A DNA stretch of 34,586 bases from Bacteroidales bacterium (GCA_017451385.1 JAFSPS010000054.1:1-34586); one strand, 5' to 3'; shown: positions 16,440 to 25,817, counted from the first letter of the stretch. Notes: generated by a model not told the origin, from the sequence alone. Translations and numbers: made by a program.

Positions 16440-19400
16440 AATTCAAATTCAAGATACAACAATACCAAACGGATGCTGTGGAGCAGACGGTAAACGTGTT
16501 TGCCGGACAACCATCGAAAGCCAATGCACAATACCGTCGTGACCTCGGTAAGCGTAATGGACAGATTACGTTTGAAGAGGAATATGTGGGATGGCGGAAC
16601 AATGATGTGGAACTCGACGACCACCAGCTGTTGGAGAATATCCAGAAGATGCAGGTTGAAGGCAATATTCCACAGAGCAAACTCTTGAGTAAGCCCGAAG
16701 GACTGGGAGCTTGCTCACTCGACATCGAGATGGAAACGGGTACTGGCAAGACCTACGTCTATATCAAGACCATGTTCGAGATGAACAAACGCTACGGATG
16801 GTCTAAGTTCATCGTCGTAGTGCCGAGCATAGCCATCCGTGAGGGCGTATATAAGAGTTTCACGATGCTGGAAGACCACTTCATGGAACAGTATGGCAAA
16901 AAGGCTCGCTACTTCATCTACAATAGCGGCAACCTGACACAGATTGACTCATTCAGCAGTGATGCCAGCATCAATGTGATGATTATCAACGTGCAGGCAT
17001 TCAACACTTCGCTCAACGCCGATAAGAACGTGGAGGGGCGAAAAGGCGATGCCGCAGCACGCATCATATACTCGAAGCGCGACGACTTCCAGAGCCGGCG
17101 TCCAATAGACGTGATAGCAGCCAACCGTCCTATCATAATCATGGACGAGCCACAAAAGATGGAGGGAGTAGCCACACAGAAAGCATTGAAGAACTTCAAA
17201 CCGCTATTTGTCCTTAACTATTCAGCCACCCACAAGACATCGCACAACTGCATCTATGCGCTTGACGCATACGATGCCTATCGTCAGAGATTGGTAAAGA
17301 AGATACAAGTCAAAGGTATCACCTTGCAAAACCTGTCGAGCACGCAAGCCTATATCTACTTTGATAATATCATCCTATCGAAAAACCATGCACCTAAGGT
17401 GAGATTGGAGATAGAAGTGCAAGGTGCAACTGCCACACGAAGACAGACATGTACGTTCTCACAGGGCGACTCTCTTTATGACTTCTCAAAACTTCCAGCC
17501 TACAAGGAGTTTGTCATAATCGAGATAAATGCCTATACCAACACCATTTGTTTCCGCAACGGAGACAAATTGCACAAAGGTGAGGTTATGGGCGATGTCA
17601 CAGAAAAGACAAAACAGCAAATACAAATCCGAGAGACCGTGGCAAGTCACTTTGAGAAAGAGCGTGAACTGTTCCGTCATGGCATTAAGACACTATCGCT
17701 CTTCTTTATTGATGAGGTAGCCAACTATAAAAGCTATGACGAGCAGGGCGAAGTGGTAAAGGGGCAACTATGGCAGATGTTTGAAGAGGAATATTTACGC
17801 TACTTCAATGAAAATTTATCCCTCTTTGAGGATGATTATCAGAAATATCTGTGTAAGTTCCCTGTCGGACAAGTGCATAACGGATATTTCTCCATTGACA
17901 AGAAAGGGCATGCAATAAACAGTGAAGTAAAACGCGGTGAAACAATATCATCTGACATTTCCGCTTACGACCTTATCTTGAAAAACAAGGAAAGGCTTCT
18001 AAGTTTCGATGAGCCTACGCGCTTCATTTTCTCACACTCTGCACTGCGTGAAGGTTGGGATAATCCTAACGTGTTCCAAATATGTACTTTACGACACGCC
18101 AATAGCGCTACGGCGAAGCGTCAAGAGGTGGGGCGTGGATTGCGAATATGTGTTGACCAACAAGGAAACCGCATGGATGCAGAACGGTTGGGTGATAGCG
18201 TTCACGACATCAACAAACTGACTGTTATTGCCAACGAAAGCTATTCTTCGTTTGTTGATGATATTCAGAAAGAGACACGCGAAGCCTTGCGTGAGCGTCC
18301 TACACAGGCAAAAGTTGCTTATTTCAAAGGTAAGACCTTCAAGGTAGGTGAAGAACTGCATACCATCTCCGAAATGGAAGCAACATCTATCGTCAATTAC
18401 CTCTTTGAAAACGACTATACCGACGAGAATGGGAATATCCTGCAATCCTATCATAAGGATATGCAACAGGAAGCACTTGCTCCACTGAACAAGAAACTGC
18501 AACCAATAGCAGAACAGGTGCATAGGCTAATACAGGGTATCTTCGACCCAGCAGCCTTGGAAGGTATGATTGAAGATGCTAATAAAAAGGCTGAAGCTGT
18601 CAATGAAAAACTGAATGACAATGCTCAGAAAGAGGAATTCAAGAAACTCTGGGCTCAGATAAATCACCGTTATGTCTATACTGTTCACTATGACAGCGAA
18701 GAACTAATCAAGAAATCCATCGCAGCCATTGACAAAGACCTTACCGTTACACAGCTACGTTATATAGTAACAACAGGTGAACAGGGAGAAGGAACGGATT
18801 TCGATGGCGACCAGCGTATGAGCCGTCAAGAGATGCGAAATGTCAGCACCTCTACTGTCCTATATGACTTGGTGGGAGATATCGCTCGTGGAGCAACGCT
18901 CACTCGCAGAACGGTTGTAAGAATCTTAAAAGGTATCTTACCAGAACGTCTGCTGTTGTTCAAGAACAATCCGGAAGAGTTTATACGCAAGGTTATAAAA
19001 CTCATCAAGGAGCAGAAAGCCACGATGATTGTAGAACATATTGCCTATAACCTCACCACAGACACCTATGACACTAATATCTTCACACAGGAAAAGAGTC
19101 GCCAGTCGGTGGATAAAGCCTATCCTGCAAAAAAGCACATCTTAGACTATGTTTTCTCTGATAGTAAAGGGGAACGCAATTTCGCTGAAGACCTTGACAA
19201 AGCCGATGAAGTTTGTGTCTATGCCAAGTTGCCACGCACATTCCAGATTCCGACACCAGTAGGCAATTACGCTCCGGATTGGGCTATAGCGTTCAATGAC
19301 AACATGGGCATCAAACATATCTTCTTCATAGCAGAAACCAAGGGCTCTATGGATTCCATGCAGCTGAAAGGTGTGGAAAAAGCGAAAATAGATTGTGCCA

Positions 19401-19495
19401 AGAAGCTCTTCAACGAACTATCTACAAGCAATGTCCGCTATCACGAAGTAAGCAGCTACGACAAACTTTTGGAAGTAATGAAATCTATGCCATAA
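16436..19495 (+). CDS. res: Type III restriction endonuclease helicase-nuclease subunit (Res)
   Basis: The 1019-residue protein has an N-terminal superfamily 2 helicase and a C-terminal PD-(D/E)XK nuclease, as in EcoP1I/EcoP15I Res. Walker A is METGTGKT (residues 99-106). Walker B is MDEPQKM (Asp237-Gln240). SATHKT and the motif VI-like RQEVGRGLRI follow. The nuclease residues are Asp948 in YAPDWAI and Glu967/Lys969 in IAETKG. With Mod it would cut unmodified DNA after ATP-driven communication between two head-to-head sites. All motifs look intact, and the ATGA overlap with rhuM indicates coupling. It is the last gene of the island; convergent DNA follows. Confidence 0.95.
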   Translation: MKFKFKIQQYQTDAVEQTVNVFAGQPSKANAQYRRDLGKRNGQITFEEEYVGWRNNDVELDDHQLLENIQKMQVEGNIPQSKLLSKPEGLGACSLDIEMETGTGKTYVYIKTMFEMNKRYGWSKFIVVVPSIAIREGVYKSFTMLEDHFMEQYGKKARYFIYNSGNLTQIDSFSSDASINVMIINVQAFNTSLNADKNVEGRKGDAAARIIYSKRDDFQSRRPIDVIAANRPIIIMDEPQKMEGVATQKALKNFKPLFVLNYSATHKTSHNCIYALDAYDAYRQRLVKKIQVKGITLQNLSSTQAYIYFDNIILSKNHAPKVRLEIEVQGATATRRQTCTFSQGDSLYDFSKLPAYKEFVIIEINAYTNTICFRNGDKLHKGEVMGDVTEKTKQQIQIRETVASHFEKERELFRHGIKTLSLFFIDEVANYKSYDEQGEVVKGQLWQMFEEEYLRYFNENLSLFEDDYQKYLCKFPVGQVHNGYFSIDKKGHAINSEVKRGETISSDISAYDLILKNKERLLSFDEPTRFIFSHSALREGWDNPNVFQICTLRHANSATAKRQEVGRGLRICVDQQGNRMDAERLGDSVHDINKLTVIANESYSSFVDDIQKETREALRERPTQAKVAYFKGKTFKVGEELHTISEMEATSIVNYLFENDYTDENGNILQSYHKDMQQEALAPLNKKLQPIAEQVHRLIQGIFDPAALEGMIEDANKKAEAVNEKLNDNAQKEEFKKLWAQINHRYVYTVHYDSEELIKKSIAAIDKDLTVTQLRYIVTTGEQGEGTDFDGDQRMSRQEMRNVSTSTVLYDLVGDIARGATLTRRTVVRILKGILPERLLLFKNNPEEFIRKVIKLIKEQKATMIVEHIAYNLTTDTYDTNIFTQEKSRQSVDKAYPAKKHILDYVFSDSKGERNFAEDLDKADEVCVYAKLPRTFQIPTPVGNYAPDWAIAFNDNMGIKHIFFIAETKGSMDSMQLKGVEKAKIDCAKKLFNELSTSNVRYHEVSSYDKLLEVMKSMP

Positions 19496-19719
19496 GATAT
19501 TGTTAAATAATATCGAACGTAAACTGCAAAATTGTTCAAGTATCCGCTTGATTGTCAGTTTTTAGAAAAAAAGATGACATAAATTTTTGAGTGTTTTGAT
19601 GTATGTGCTATGGCCTTACAGACCATTTGCTATAGGTAAGCTATTACAGCACGATTACTTACTTTTATAAGTCACTCTTAGTAGGTTAAGAGACACTTTC
19701 CTTGAAACGGAAATAAAAA

Positions 19720-20580
19720 CTAATATTCAACTGTTTTGAACAAGTCGTAGATGTTGATTGTGATTTCATCAGGCTTGCGTAAGTATTTCTTTTTGCGTAT
19801 TATTTTACATACCTCGTCATATTTTCCGCAAATACTGATTCCAACAAGATTTGTGGCAAATAGCTCTTTGATTTCTGGCAACAGTTCTTCTGCGGCAATA
19901 TCAATGAGGTCGGTTACAAAAAAGCCTGCCAAGTCAACATCGAAACTCTTGGTCTGTGGCAGGGCTTGTATTGCAAAAGCTATGAGCTGACGGAACCACT
20001 CTATGACTTCCTGTCGCCGCAAAGGGGAAAGAATGGCAATAAACAAAACCGCCATAGTAACCATAGATTTGGAAACAGATAAAAGACCTTCTTCCTTCAA
20101 AAATGCCATAAGCTTGTCCAAACGGTTATTACCTATCTTATAGATAATATTCGGCAGGAAATCGCCACTCATGTCGCCAAAGTGATATTCATAGAACTCG
20201 TCGTTCTGGCGTAAAAACTCCAATACCACATCGAGACTGCTATCGCCATTTCCAACCTCGCTAAGCAAAACCATAGCGTTGCAGATAGTGCCAGCATACC
20301 CATTAGCATCATAATTATCGGGAATGTTATCGCAGGTTTGCCCTATATGATACATGATTATCTGCTCAAGGTCTTGACGTAGAGCATCGTGAGGCAAAGC
20401 GAGGATTCGCTTCGCTAAGTCGGATTTAAAATGGTTTGCATTTTCGGGGTTTGTCAACTCATCATAAAGCCATTCAGGACTTTTTAGCGTCAGCAACGTT
20501 GGATACCGCGGGTGCTGGTAGGCGTACTCTACCGATGGTCCGTATGTTTTGAATAAAGGACTATCCTTTATATTACTCAT
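19720..20580 (-). CDS. Hypothetical helical-repeat protein (possibly DUF1186-like), 286 aa
   Basis: The protein is soluble and built of many amphipathic helices. Segments include LTLKSPEWLYDELTNPENAN, ICNAMVLLSEVGNGDSSLDV, DFLPNIIYKIGNNRLDKLM and RRQEVIEWFRQLIAFAIQ. The spacing recalls DUF1186/HEAT-type proteins, but I cannot confirm a family. The C-terminus is short and basic (RKKKYLRKPDEITINIYDLF). ATG at 20578-20580 is chosen; an in-frame TTG lies 24 nt upstream. It is transcribed toward res (convergent) and away from the deoC group, with 125 nt to deoC, so it may have its own promoter. It may be part of the island's edge or an unrelated gene. Confidence 0.6.
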   Translation of the reverse strand: MSNIKDSPLFKTYGPSVEYAYQHPRYPTLLTLKSPEWLYDELTNPENANHFKSDLAKRILALPHDALRQDLEQIIMYHIGQTCDNIPDNYDANGYAGTICNAMVLLSEVGNGDSSLDVVLEFLRQNDEFYEYHFGDMSGDFLPNIIYKIGNNRLDKLMAFLKEEGLLSVSKSMVTMAVLFIAILSPLRRQEVIEWFRQLIAFAIQALPQTKSFDVDLAGFFVTDLIDIAAEELLPEIKELFATNLVGISICGKYDEVCKIIRKKKYLRKPDEITINIYDLFKTVEY

Positions 20581-20705
20581 TTTTTCAAGTATCTCATCAT
20601 ACAATAGTTGTTCTTCAACTATGGGGTGATAAGTTGAAAAATCAAGAAATTTCTATCAACATGTAACTCATTAGGAGTTTTTTAGTCCATTTTAATCATC
20701 AATGA

Positions 20706-21470
20706 CTATCGAGCCATCAAATAGTCATAGAGCGTGGTGACGAGGCGGCTGGCACCTATGCGGAAATGGTGTTTATCGAAATACTTGTCACCCATTATGT
20801 TGTATGCCATACGCGCATATTGCAGCGCCTGCTCGGGTGTGGATATGCCACCAGCAACTTTAAGTCCTACCATGCTGCCTGTTGTTTTGTAGTTCTCATA
20901 TATGGCGTTGAGCATCACTTCGGCGGCTTCTGGCGTAGCGCCTACTTTGATTTTGCCCGTAGAGGTCTTGATGAAGTCGGCTCCAGCGGCTATAGCTATC
21001 TGCGAGGCTTGCCTGATGATGTCGAGGGATGGCAGCTCGCCAGTCTCGAGTATCACCTTCAGTATTCTGCCTTTCGTGGCAGCACGTATGGCTGCAATCT
21101 CGTCATACACCTGCTGCTCTCTACCTTCTATCAACGCACCACGAGAGATAACCATATCGACCTCGTCGGCACCTTCGGCAACGGCATAGCGTATCTCGGC
21201 AAGCTTTACGTCGATAGGCGACTGACCGGCAGGGAACGCCCCAGCCACGCAGGCAGTATGCACACCACTGCCGTCGAGCAACCGCTTGGCCTGACGCACA
21301 AAGACAGGATAGACACATACTGACGCCACACGAGCAATGCCCTTTGCAGCATCATGTAAGCGCAAAGAATTGTTGCACAATGTCTCAATACGCTCCGTTG
21401 TGTCGCTGCCTTCCAAAGTGGTATTGTCTATACAAGAAAAGGATATTTTGAGCAAATCGTTATCTGTCAT
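20706..21470 (-). CDS. deoC: Deoxyribose-phosphate aldolase
   Basis: A class I aldolase that splits 2-deoxyribose 5-phosphate into acetaldehyde and glyceraldehyde 3-phosphate, used in deoxynucleoside salvage. The 254-residue sequence has the Schiff-base Lys168 in DFIKTSTGK, the proton-relay Lys204 in GLKVAGGIST, and Asp105 in DEVDMVI, plus LKVILETGEL. The length fits the E. coli-type enzyme. It is the last gene of a minus-strand group rpiB-sanA-deoC that links ribose and deoxyribose phosphate metabolism; 39 nt separate it from the DUF218 gene. Confidence 0.95.
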   Translation of the reverse strand: MTDNDLLKISFSCIDNTTLEGSDTTERIETLCNNSLRLHDAAKGIARVASVCVYPVFVRQAKRLLDGSGVHTACVAGAFPAGQSPIDVKLAEIRYAVAEGADEVDMVISRGALIEGREQQVYDEIAAIRAATKGRILKVILETGELPSLDIIRQASQIAIAAGADFIKTSTGKIKVGATPEAAEVMLNAIYENYKTTGSMVGLKVAGGISTPEQALQYARMAYNIMGDKYFDKHHFRIGASRLVTTLYDYLMAR

Positions 21471-21509
21471 TGTTAAGGAAATTTATGATATTGTAATCTA
21501 TGAGCATCA

Positions 21510-22118
21510 CTAAAAAAGGAGGTCCCAAAATACTTTGACGCGGGCGAACCATTCGCGCACAAAGATACGTTTGGAGAAGAAAGTGGTGGGGTCGGCGGCA
21601 TTGAAGCCCGCAACATCTACCGCATGAGAAGCTATGTGCGAGGCAAGATACATAGCACGCTGATTGTGAAAGCGCTGCGAGATGAGCAGATACCTGCTGA
21701 TATGATATACCGAGTCAAGGCGTGCCACAGACTCTATGGTGCGATAGCCTTTGCCGTCAAGCATGATGGCAGCAGCAGGTATGCCACGCCCCATGAGCGC
21801 ATCCTTCATTGCGTCAACCTCGCTAACGCCATCATTACTGTTGTCGCTGCCACTAATGAGTATATGGTCTATCTTGCCAGCCTTGTATAACTTCTCGGCA
21901 GCATCAATACGATTGACGAAGAAACTGTTTTCCTTATCGTCAAAACGCGTGCGTGGCGATGTGCCCAAGAGGACACCAACATCATAGTGTGGCACCTCGG
22001 CAACATCAGAATACAACCTGCCACCAGTGAACGACGAGATAACAACATTGCATCCCGCCACCAGAAGCACAAAGACAACAACTGTCAACAACAGACGAAA
22101 AAAGAGCCTACGCAGCAT
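21510..22118 (-). CDS. SanA/YdcF-type DUF218 membrane-anchored protein
   Basis: A 202-residue protein with one N-terminal hydrophobic segment (LFFRLLLTVVVFVLLVAGC) followed by an extracytoplasmic DUF218 domain. The domain shows YDVGVLLGTSPR, FFVNRIDAAEKLYKAGKIDH, LISGSDNS and YLLISQRFHNQRAMYLA, the pattern of SanA/ElyC/YdcF proteins. SanA affects envelope permeability to vancomycin in E. coli; the reaction is unknown. LVAGC could also serve as a lipobox, making it a lipoprotein. It lies 7 nt after rpiB on the same strand, so co-transcription is likely. Confidence 0.88.
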   Translation of the reverse strand: MLRRLFFRLLLTVVVFVLLVAGCNVVISSFTGGRLYSDVAEVPHYDVGVLLGTSPRTRFDDKENSFFVNRIDAAEKLYKAGKIDHILISGSDNSNDGVSEVDAMKDALMGRGIPAAAIMLDGKGYRTIESVARLDSVYHISRYLLISQRFHNQRAMYLASHIASHAVDVAGFNAADPTTFFSKRIFVREWFARVKVFWDLLF

Positions 22119-22125
22119 AAGGCTT

Positions 22126-22572
22126 TCAGTCTGTTATCAATTTGTTAATCTTATCCACACGGCGCTGATGGCGACCACCCTCGAATTCTGTGTTCAGATA
22201 TTCATCAACAATCTGCATAGCCGTCTCCTTAGATATAAAACGGGCAGGAAGCGAAATAATATTGCAGTCGTTGTGCTGGCGTCCGAGATGTGCTATCTCC
22301 GGCGTCCAACAGAGGGCGCAGCGCACATTAGGATACTTATTGACAGTCATCTGAACACCATTGCCACTGCCACAGATGACTATGCCACGACGAAAGAGAC
22401 CACTATTGATAGCATGGCCTACCTGATGAGCAAAATCGGGATAGTCGCAACTGTCGGAACTATTGGTTCCATAGTCCTTGATCTCAAAACCGAGGTCAGT
22501 GAGGTGATTGATGACAGCAAGCTTGAGTTCGTAACCGGCGTGGTCGCACGCTATAGGAATAATTTCTTTCAT
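22126..22572 (-). CDS. rpiB: Ribose-5-phosphate isomerase B
   Basis: Interconverts ribose 5-phosphate and ribulose 5-phosphate in the pentose phosphate pathway. The 148-residue sequence has the N-terminal ACDHAGYELK with Asp10/His11, the catalytic Cys67 in ICGSGNG, and His100 in GRQHNDCN, and ends in a basic tail. Related lacA/B-type sugar isomerases share the fold, but the motifs fit RpiB. It is first in the minus-strand group with the DUF218 and deoC genes, and a TAnnTTTG box lies 32-39 nt upstream. Confidence 0.94.
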   Translation of the reverse strand: MKEIIPIACDHAGYELKLAVINHLTDLGFEIKDYGTNSSDSCDYPDFAHQVGHAINSGLFRRGIVICGSGNGVQMTVNKYPNVRCALCWTPEIAHLGRQHNDCNIISLPARFISKETAMQIVDEYLNTEFEGGRHQRRVDKINKLITD

Positions 22573-22603
22573 TTTTTTTGATGTTGATAAATAAACACAC
22601 CAA

Positions 22604-22611
22604 CAAAAGTA
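22604..22611 (-). promoter_or_regulatory. -7 promoter box (TACTTTTG) for rpiB
   Basis: Minus-strand TACTTTTG matches the Bacteroidetes TAnnTTTG box, 32 nt upstream of the rpiB ATG. A GTTTG about 25 nt further upstream is a possible but loosely spaced -33 element. Confidence 0.5.
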
Positions 22612-23154
22612 AGCTTTTTATTTAAATGGCTAATTTCAAACATAATCTATTTTTCACCATTCATTACCTCATAAAAAATATATGTTTGTTTTTTAATATA
22701 TTATAAAAAAATCAACATATCCATGTTGATAAAGTGTAAAAACGATTGTTGATTAAATGTTAATTCAGGGAGCGGCTTTCAAAAATGTTAATAAAAGAGG
22801 ATTTTTTAGAATTTATCATGAGGAAATTGACAGTAGAAATTAACAAAAAATGATGTGTAAGTTAAACAGTTATAAAGTTATCACCAATATTAACAATCAA
22901 AAAGAAAAACAAAAATAGATTAAAGAAAGAATAATGATAAATATTTAAAGGAGGCATAGTGAAAGGTTCACGTTGTGCAACGAAAAAAAATGAAGAACTC
23001 AAAACACATGTAAATATAGGTACGTTGGATTGCAATATACTAATTTTTGTTAAAATGGCGTTATAGAAAGAGATATGGCAGTTATGCAGGTATTCGAGGA
23101 TACGAATAAATGTAACATGTAACATAGAGAAATGATAAATTAAGAAAAATTTAA
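22612..23154. other. AT-rich divergent intergenic region between rpiB and fabH
   Basis: About 540 nt of strongly AT-rich DNA. The 107-residue minus-strand frame here is low-complexity (Phe/Ile/Leu-rich) and is rejected as a gene. The region holds the repeated element at 23021-23055 and, at its end, the fabH promoter. Confidence 0.6.
23021..23055. repeat. Second copy of the TACGTT...GCAATATACT element
   Basis: TACGTTGGATTGCAATATAC followed by TAATTTTTG closely matches 13285-13316, where the corresponding parts are TACGTTAGAAATGCAATATA and CTTATTTTTAG. Both copies are preceded by an ATGTAAATA word and followed some tens of bases later by an ATGGCAG word. This looks like two members of a dispersed non-coding family. 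Confidence 0.6.
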
Positions 23155-23162
23155 TATTTTTG
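23155..23162 (+). promoter_or_regulatory. -7 promoter box (TATTTTTG) for fabH
   Basis: TATTTTTG followed by CA is a typical Bacteroidetes -7 box, 66 nt upstream of the fabH ATG. The -33 element is not clear. Confidence 0.5.
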
Positions 23163-23228
23163 CATCTTTTAAGAAAGTAAAACAAAAAGCATGGCGTAAG
23201 CTATGCGAATATTATAAATAAACATAAT

Positions 23229-24197
23229 ATGAAGATAATAGGAACAGGAAGAGCTGTACCGAAACATACTGTCAGTAATGACATGCTGTCGGAGTTTCTT
23301 GACACGAGTGATGAGTGGATAGTGCCGCGCACAGGCATACATACACGGCAGATAATAACTGACGAGACCTTGCAGGACCTTGCTATAGAGGCTTCAAAAA
23401 AAGCTTTGGCAGACTCTGGCTTGGAGGCAAAGGATATAGATTTTATTCTATGTTCTAATGTTGCTAACAATTATGTTACGCCTGCCATGAGTGCTTTCAT
23501 ACAGGAGGCCACGGGATGCACTTGTCCTTTTTTTGACATCAATGGGGCATGTGCCGGTTTCATCTATGCGCTTGATATAGCTGACGCCTATATGCATTCT
23601 GGACGTGCAAAGAATATACTTATCGTTGCTGCCGAAGAGGTTACTAAGTTCTGCAACTGGAAGCAGCGCGAGACGAGTGTGCTCTTCGGCGATGGTGCAG
23701 CAGCAGCAGTGGTTAGTTACGATGCAGAGCCTATGCCTGTCATCCTTACTGGTGATGCCAATTATAAGGATGTCATTACCTATAGGCGCAAGTTGGAACA
23801 GACGCCTTTCGAGCAGCCGGACAAGGCTGTCAACGAGGCAATGATACTGAAGGGACGCGATGTGTTCCGTATGGCCGTTACGTGTGCTAAGCGAGACATT
23901 AAGGCGTTGCTTGACAAGGCCGGATTGCAGCCTTCCGACATCAAATACTTCATGCTCCATCAGGCTAATAAGCGCATAGTGGATGCTATACAGGAGCATC
24001 TGGAGATGCCGGCGGAGAAGTTTCCGACCATCATAGACCATTCTGGCAACACATCGTCTGCCAGCGTGCCTCTGCTGATAGATGAGACGGCGGAGAAGGG
24101 TATGATAAATGAGGGTGATTTGCTGTTGCTCGACGCTTTCGGAGCAGGCTTCGTGACGGGTGCCGCAATAGTGAAATGGGGAAAGAAGAGTAAATAG
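23229..24197 (+). CDS. fabH: 3-oxoacyl-ACP synthase III (KASIII)
   Basis: Condenses an acyl-CoA with malonyl-ACP to start fatty-acid synthesis. The 322-residue protein has the Cys-His-Asn triad: Cys108 in INGACAGF, His244 in MLHQANKR and Asn274 in HSGNTSSAS. It also has the N-terminal DEWIVPRTGIHTR and the C-terminal LDAFGAGFVTGAAIVKWG. It leads the fab-etf-acd block. In Bacteroidetes, paralogues of this type may also serve special pathways, so housekeeping FabH is likely but not certain. Confidence 0.93.
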   Translation: MKIIGTGRAVPKHTVSNDMLSEFLDTSDEWIVPRTGIHTRQIITDETLQDLAIEASKKALADSGLEAKDIDFILCSNVANNYVTPAMSAFIQEATGCTCPFFDINGACAGFIYALDIADAYMHSGRAKNILIVAAEEVTKFCNWKQRETSVLFGDGAAAAVVSYDAEPMPVILTGDANYKDVITYRRKLEQTPFEQPDKAVNEAMILKGRDVFRMAVTCAKRDIKALLDKAGLQPSDIKYFMLHQANKRIVDAIQEHLEMPAEKFPTIIDHSGNTSSASVPLLIDETAEKGMINEGDLLLLDAFGAGFVTGAAIVKWGKKSK

Positions 24198-24487
24198 AGA
24201 TTGGAAGATGGTAAGAGATTATTAAGATTTGAAGATATTATTGAGATTAGAAGGCATTAAGATTTTTATATAATATAAAAGAAAAATAGATGAGGTAGAT
24301 AATCACTAATTGTAATCAATCAACCCCTCATAAAATCCTAATTCCTGAATAATCTTAAAAAAAGAAATTGTAACTAATCATAATATCTTAAAAACTTTAT
24401 TTCATAATCCATAAAAATCTAAATTCTGAATAGTCTTAATTACAAGTTGTAACAAATTTGATTATAATACCATAAAACAAAACATAT
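24198..24487. repeat. fabH-fabF spacer with inverted AAGATT / AATCTT word arrays
   Basis: The first third is rich in AAGATT-type words (AGATTATTAAGATTTGAAGA and relatives, 24212-24265). The last part carries the complementary words (AATCTTAAAAA, ATATCTTAAAAAC, AATAGTCTTAATT, 24350-24442). The two halves could pair as a long imperfect hairpin. No gene is present. Confidence 0.6.
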
Positions 24488-25723
24488 ATGAAAAGAGTTG
24501 TAATTACCGGAATGGGATGTGTGTCGCCTTTAGGCAACAGCATATCCACTATGTGGGCGCGCTTGCAGAAAGGAGAGAACGCTATACGCGAGATACAGAC
24601 CATTCCCTTAGACACAATTCCTGTTCGTCTGGCTGCCGAGGTGTTGGACTTCAATGCCGAGGAGCAGGGTCTTGACAAAGCGACGGTGCGTCACAACGAC
24701 CGTTACGCCCTTTTTGCCCTCGCTGCTGCCCGTCAGGCAATGAACGATAGTGGTCTGAACGTTGGTGTCGATGTGCAGCCGGAGCGTCTGGGTACGGCGA
24801 TAGGGTCAGGCATTGGCGGCATACATACTTTCAACGCACAGCATACGGAGTTGCTGAAGAGTGGCGCGCGCCGCATCTCGCCGCTGTTTATCCCCATGAT
24901 GATAGCCAATATAGCTTCGGGTAATGTGGCAATAGCTCACAATGCGCAAGGACCATGCTTGCCTGTGGTGACAGCATGTGCTACGGGTACTCACTCTATA
25001 GGCGAGGCATTCCGCATGATAAAGGAAGGACGTGCCGACGCCATGATTACAGGCGGGGCCGAAGCTACGATATGCGAGATAGCTATAGGCGGTTTTGCCA
25101 ACAGCAAGGCACTCTCTACGAGTGACGACCCCAACGCTGCTTCGTTGCCTTTCGATGCACGCCGCAAAGGCTTCGTCATGGGCGAGGGTTCTGGTATTAT
25201 GATTTTGGAGGACTACGAGATAGCCAAACGTCGTGGTGCTCATATATACGCCGAGGTGGTGGGCTACGGCAACACGTGCGATGCTCATCATTATACCGCT
25301 CCTCGTCCCGACGGCAAGTGCGCTGCCAACGCTATGAAGCTGGCCCTCGAAGAGGGTGGCTACGACGGCAGCAGCCTCTATATCAACGCCCACGGCACTG
25401 GCACGCCGCTCAACGATAAGAGCGAGACGGCAGCTATCAAGATAGCCCTTGGCGAGGCTGAGGCTCGCAAGACGGTCATCAGCTCTACTAAATCTATGAT
25501 GGGTCACATGTTGGGCGCTACGGGTGCTGTGGAGCTCATCATCAGTGCGCTGACGCTACATGACGGCGTGGTGGCTCCTACCATCAACCTGCGTGAGGCA
25601 GACCCCGACTGCGACCTCGACTATACGCCCAATACTGCCCGCCGCTATCAGGCTGAATATGCTATCTCTAACACCTTCGGCTTTGGTGGTCACAACGCTT
25701 GTGTGGCGTTGAAAAGGATGTAG
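24488..25723 (+). CDS. fabF: 3-oxoacyl-ACP synthase II (KASII)
   Basis: The elongating condensing enzyme of fatty-acid synthesis. The 411-residue protein has Cys164 in VTACATGTHS, His302 in INAHGTGTPLND and His340 in SMMGHMLGATG, so the Cys-His-His triad is complete. The N-terminal VVITGMGCVSPLGNS and C-terminal ISNTFGFGGHNACVA are standard. The length is as in E. coli FabF. It is the second gene of the block, with fabZ 173 nt downstream. Confidence 0.95.
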   Translation: MKRVVITGMGCVSPLGNSISTMWARLQKGENAIREIQTIPLDTIPVRLAAEVLDFNAEEQGLDKATVRHNDRYALFALAAARQAMNDSGLNVGVDVQPERLGTAIGSGIGGIHTFNAQHTELLKSGARRISPLFIPMMIANIASGNVAIAHNAQGPCLPVVTACATGTHSIGEAFRMIKEGRADAMITGGAEATICEIAIGGFANSKALSTSDDPNAASLPFDARRKGFVMGEGSGIMILEDYEIAKRRGAHIYAEVVGYGNTCDAHHYTAPRPDGKCAANAMKLALEEGGYDGSSLYINAHGTGTPLNDKSETAAIKIALGEAEARKTVISSTKSMMGHMLGATGAVELIISALTLHDGVVAPTINLREADPDCDLDYTPNTARRYQAEYAISNTFGFGGHNACVALKRM

Positions 25724-25730
25724 TCGCGAA

Positions 25731-25817
25731 TGGTGAGATGTAAATAGTGAGTAATGAGATGTGAATAGTGAATAGTGAAATGTAAATAGTGAGATGTGAA
25801 TGGTGAATAGTGAGATG
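25731..25817. repeat. GTGAATAGTGA-type short tandem word array between fabF and fabZ
   Basis: About 87 nt of imperfect repeats of words such as GTGAATAGTGA, GTGAGATGTAAATA and GTGAATGG. A partial complement (TTTACTATTCAA) lies at about 25840-25851. This is unlike the surrounding coding DNA and resembles the arms in the next spacers. Confidence 0.75.

Noticed and set aside
5832-19495. DISARM, BREX or Dnd/Ssp system
   Set aside because: None of their hallmark genes (DUF1998 protein, PglZ, BrxC-type ATPase, DndBCDE) is present; mod and res fit type III restriction-modification.
22862-23185. 107-residue minus-strand frame
   Set aside because: Phe/Ile/Leu-rich translation of AT-rich intergenic DNA containing the repeated element and the fabH promoter; no ribosome site or family pattern.
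25731-25817. Possible CRISPR or tandem satellite in the fabF-fabZ spacer
   Set aside because: The words are short, overlapping and imperfect with no unique spacers; better described as a low-complexity word array.
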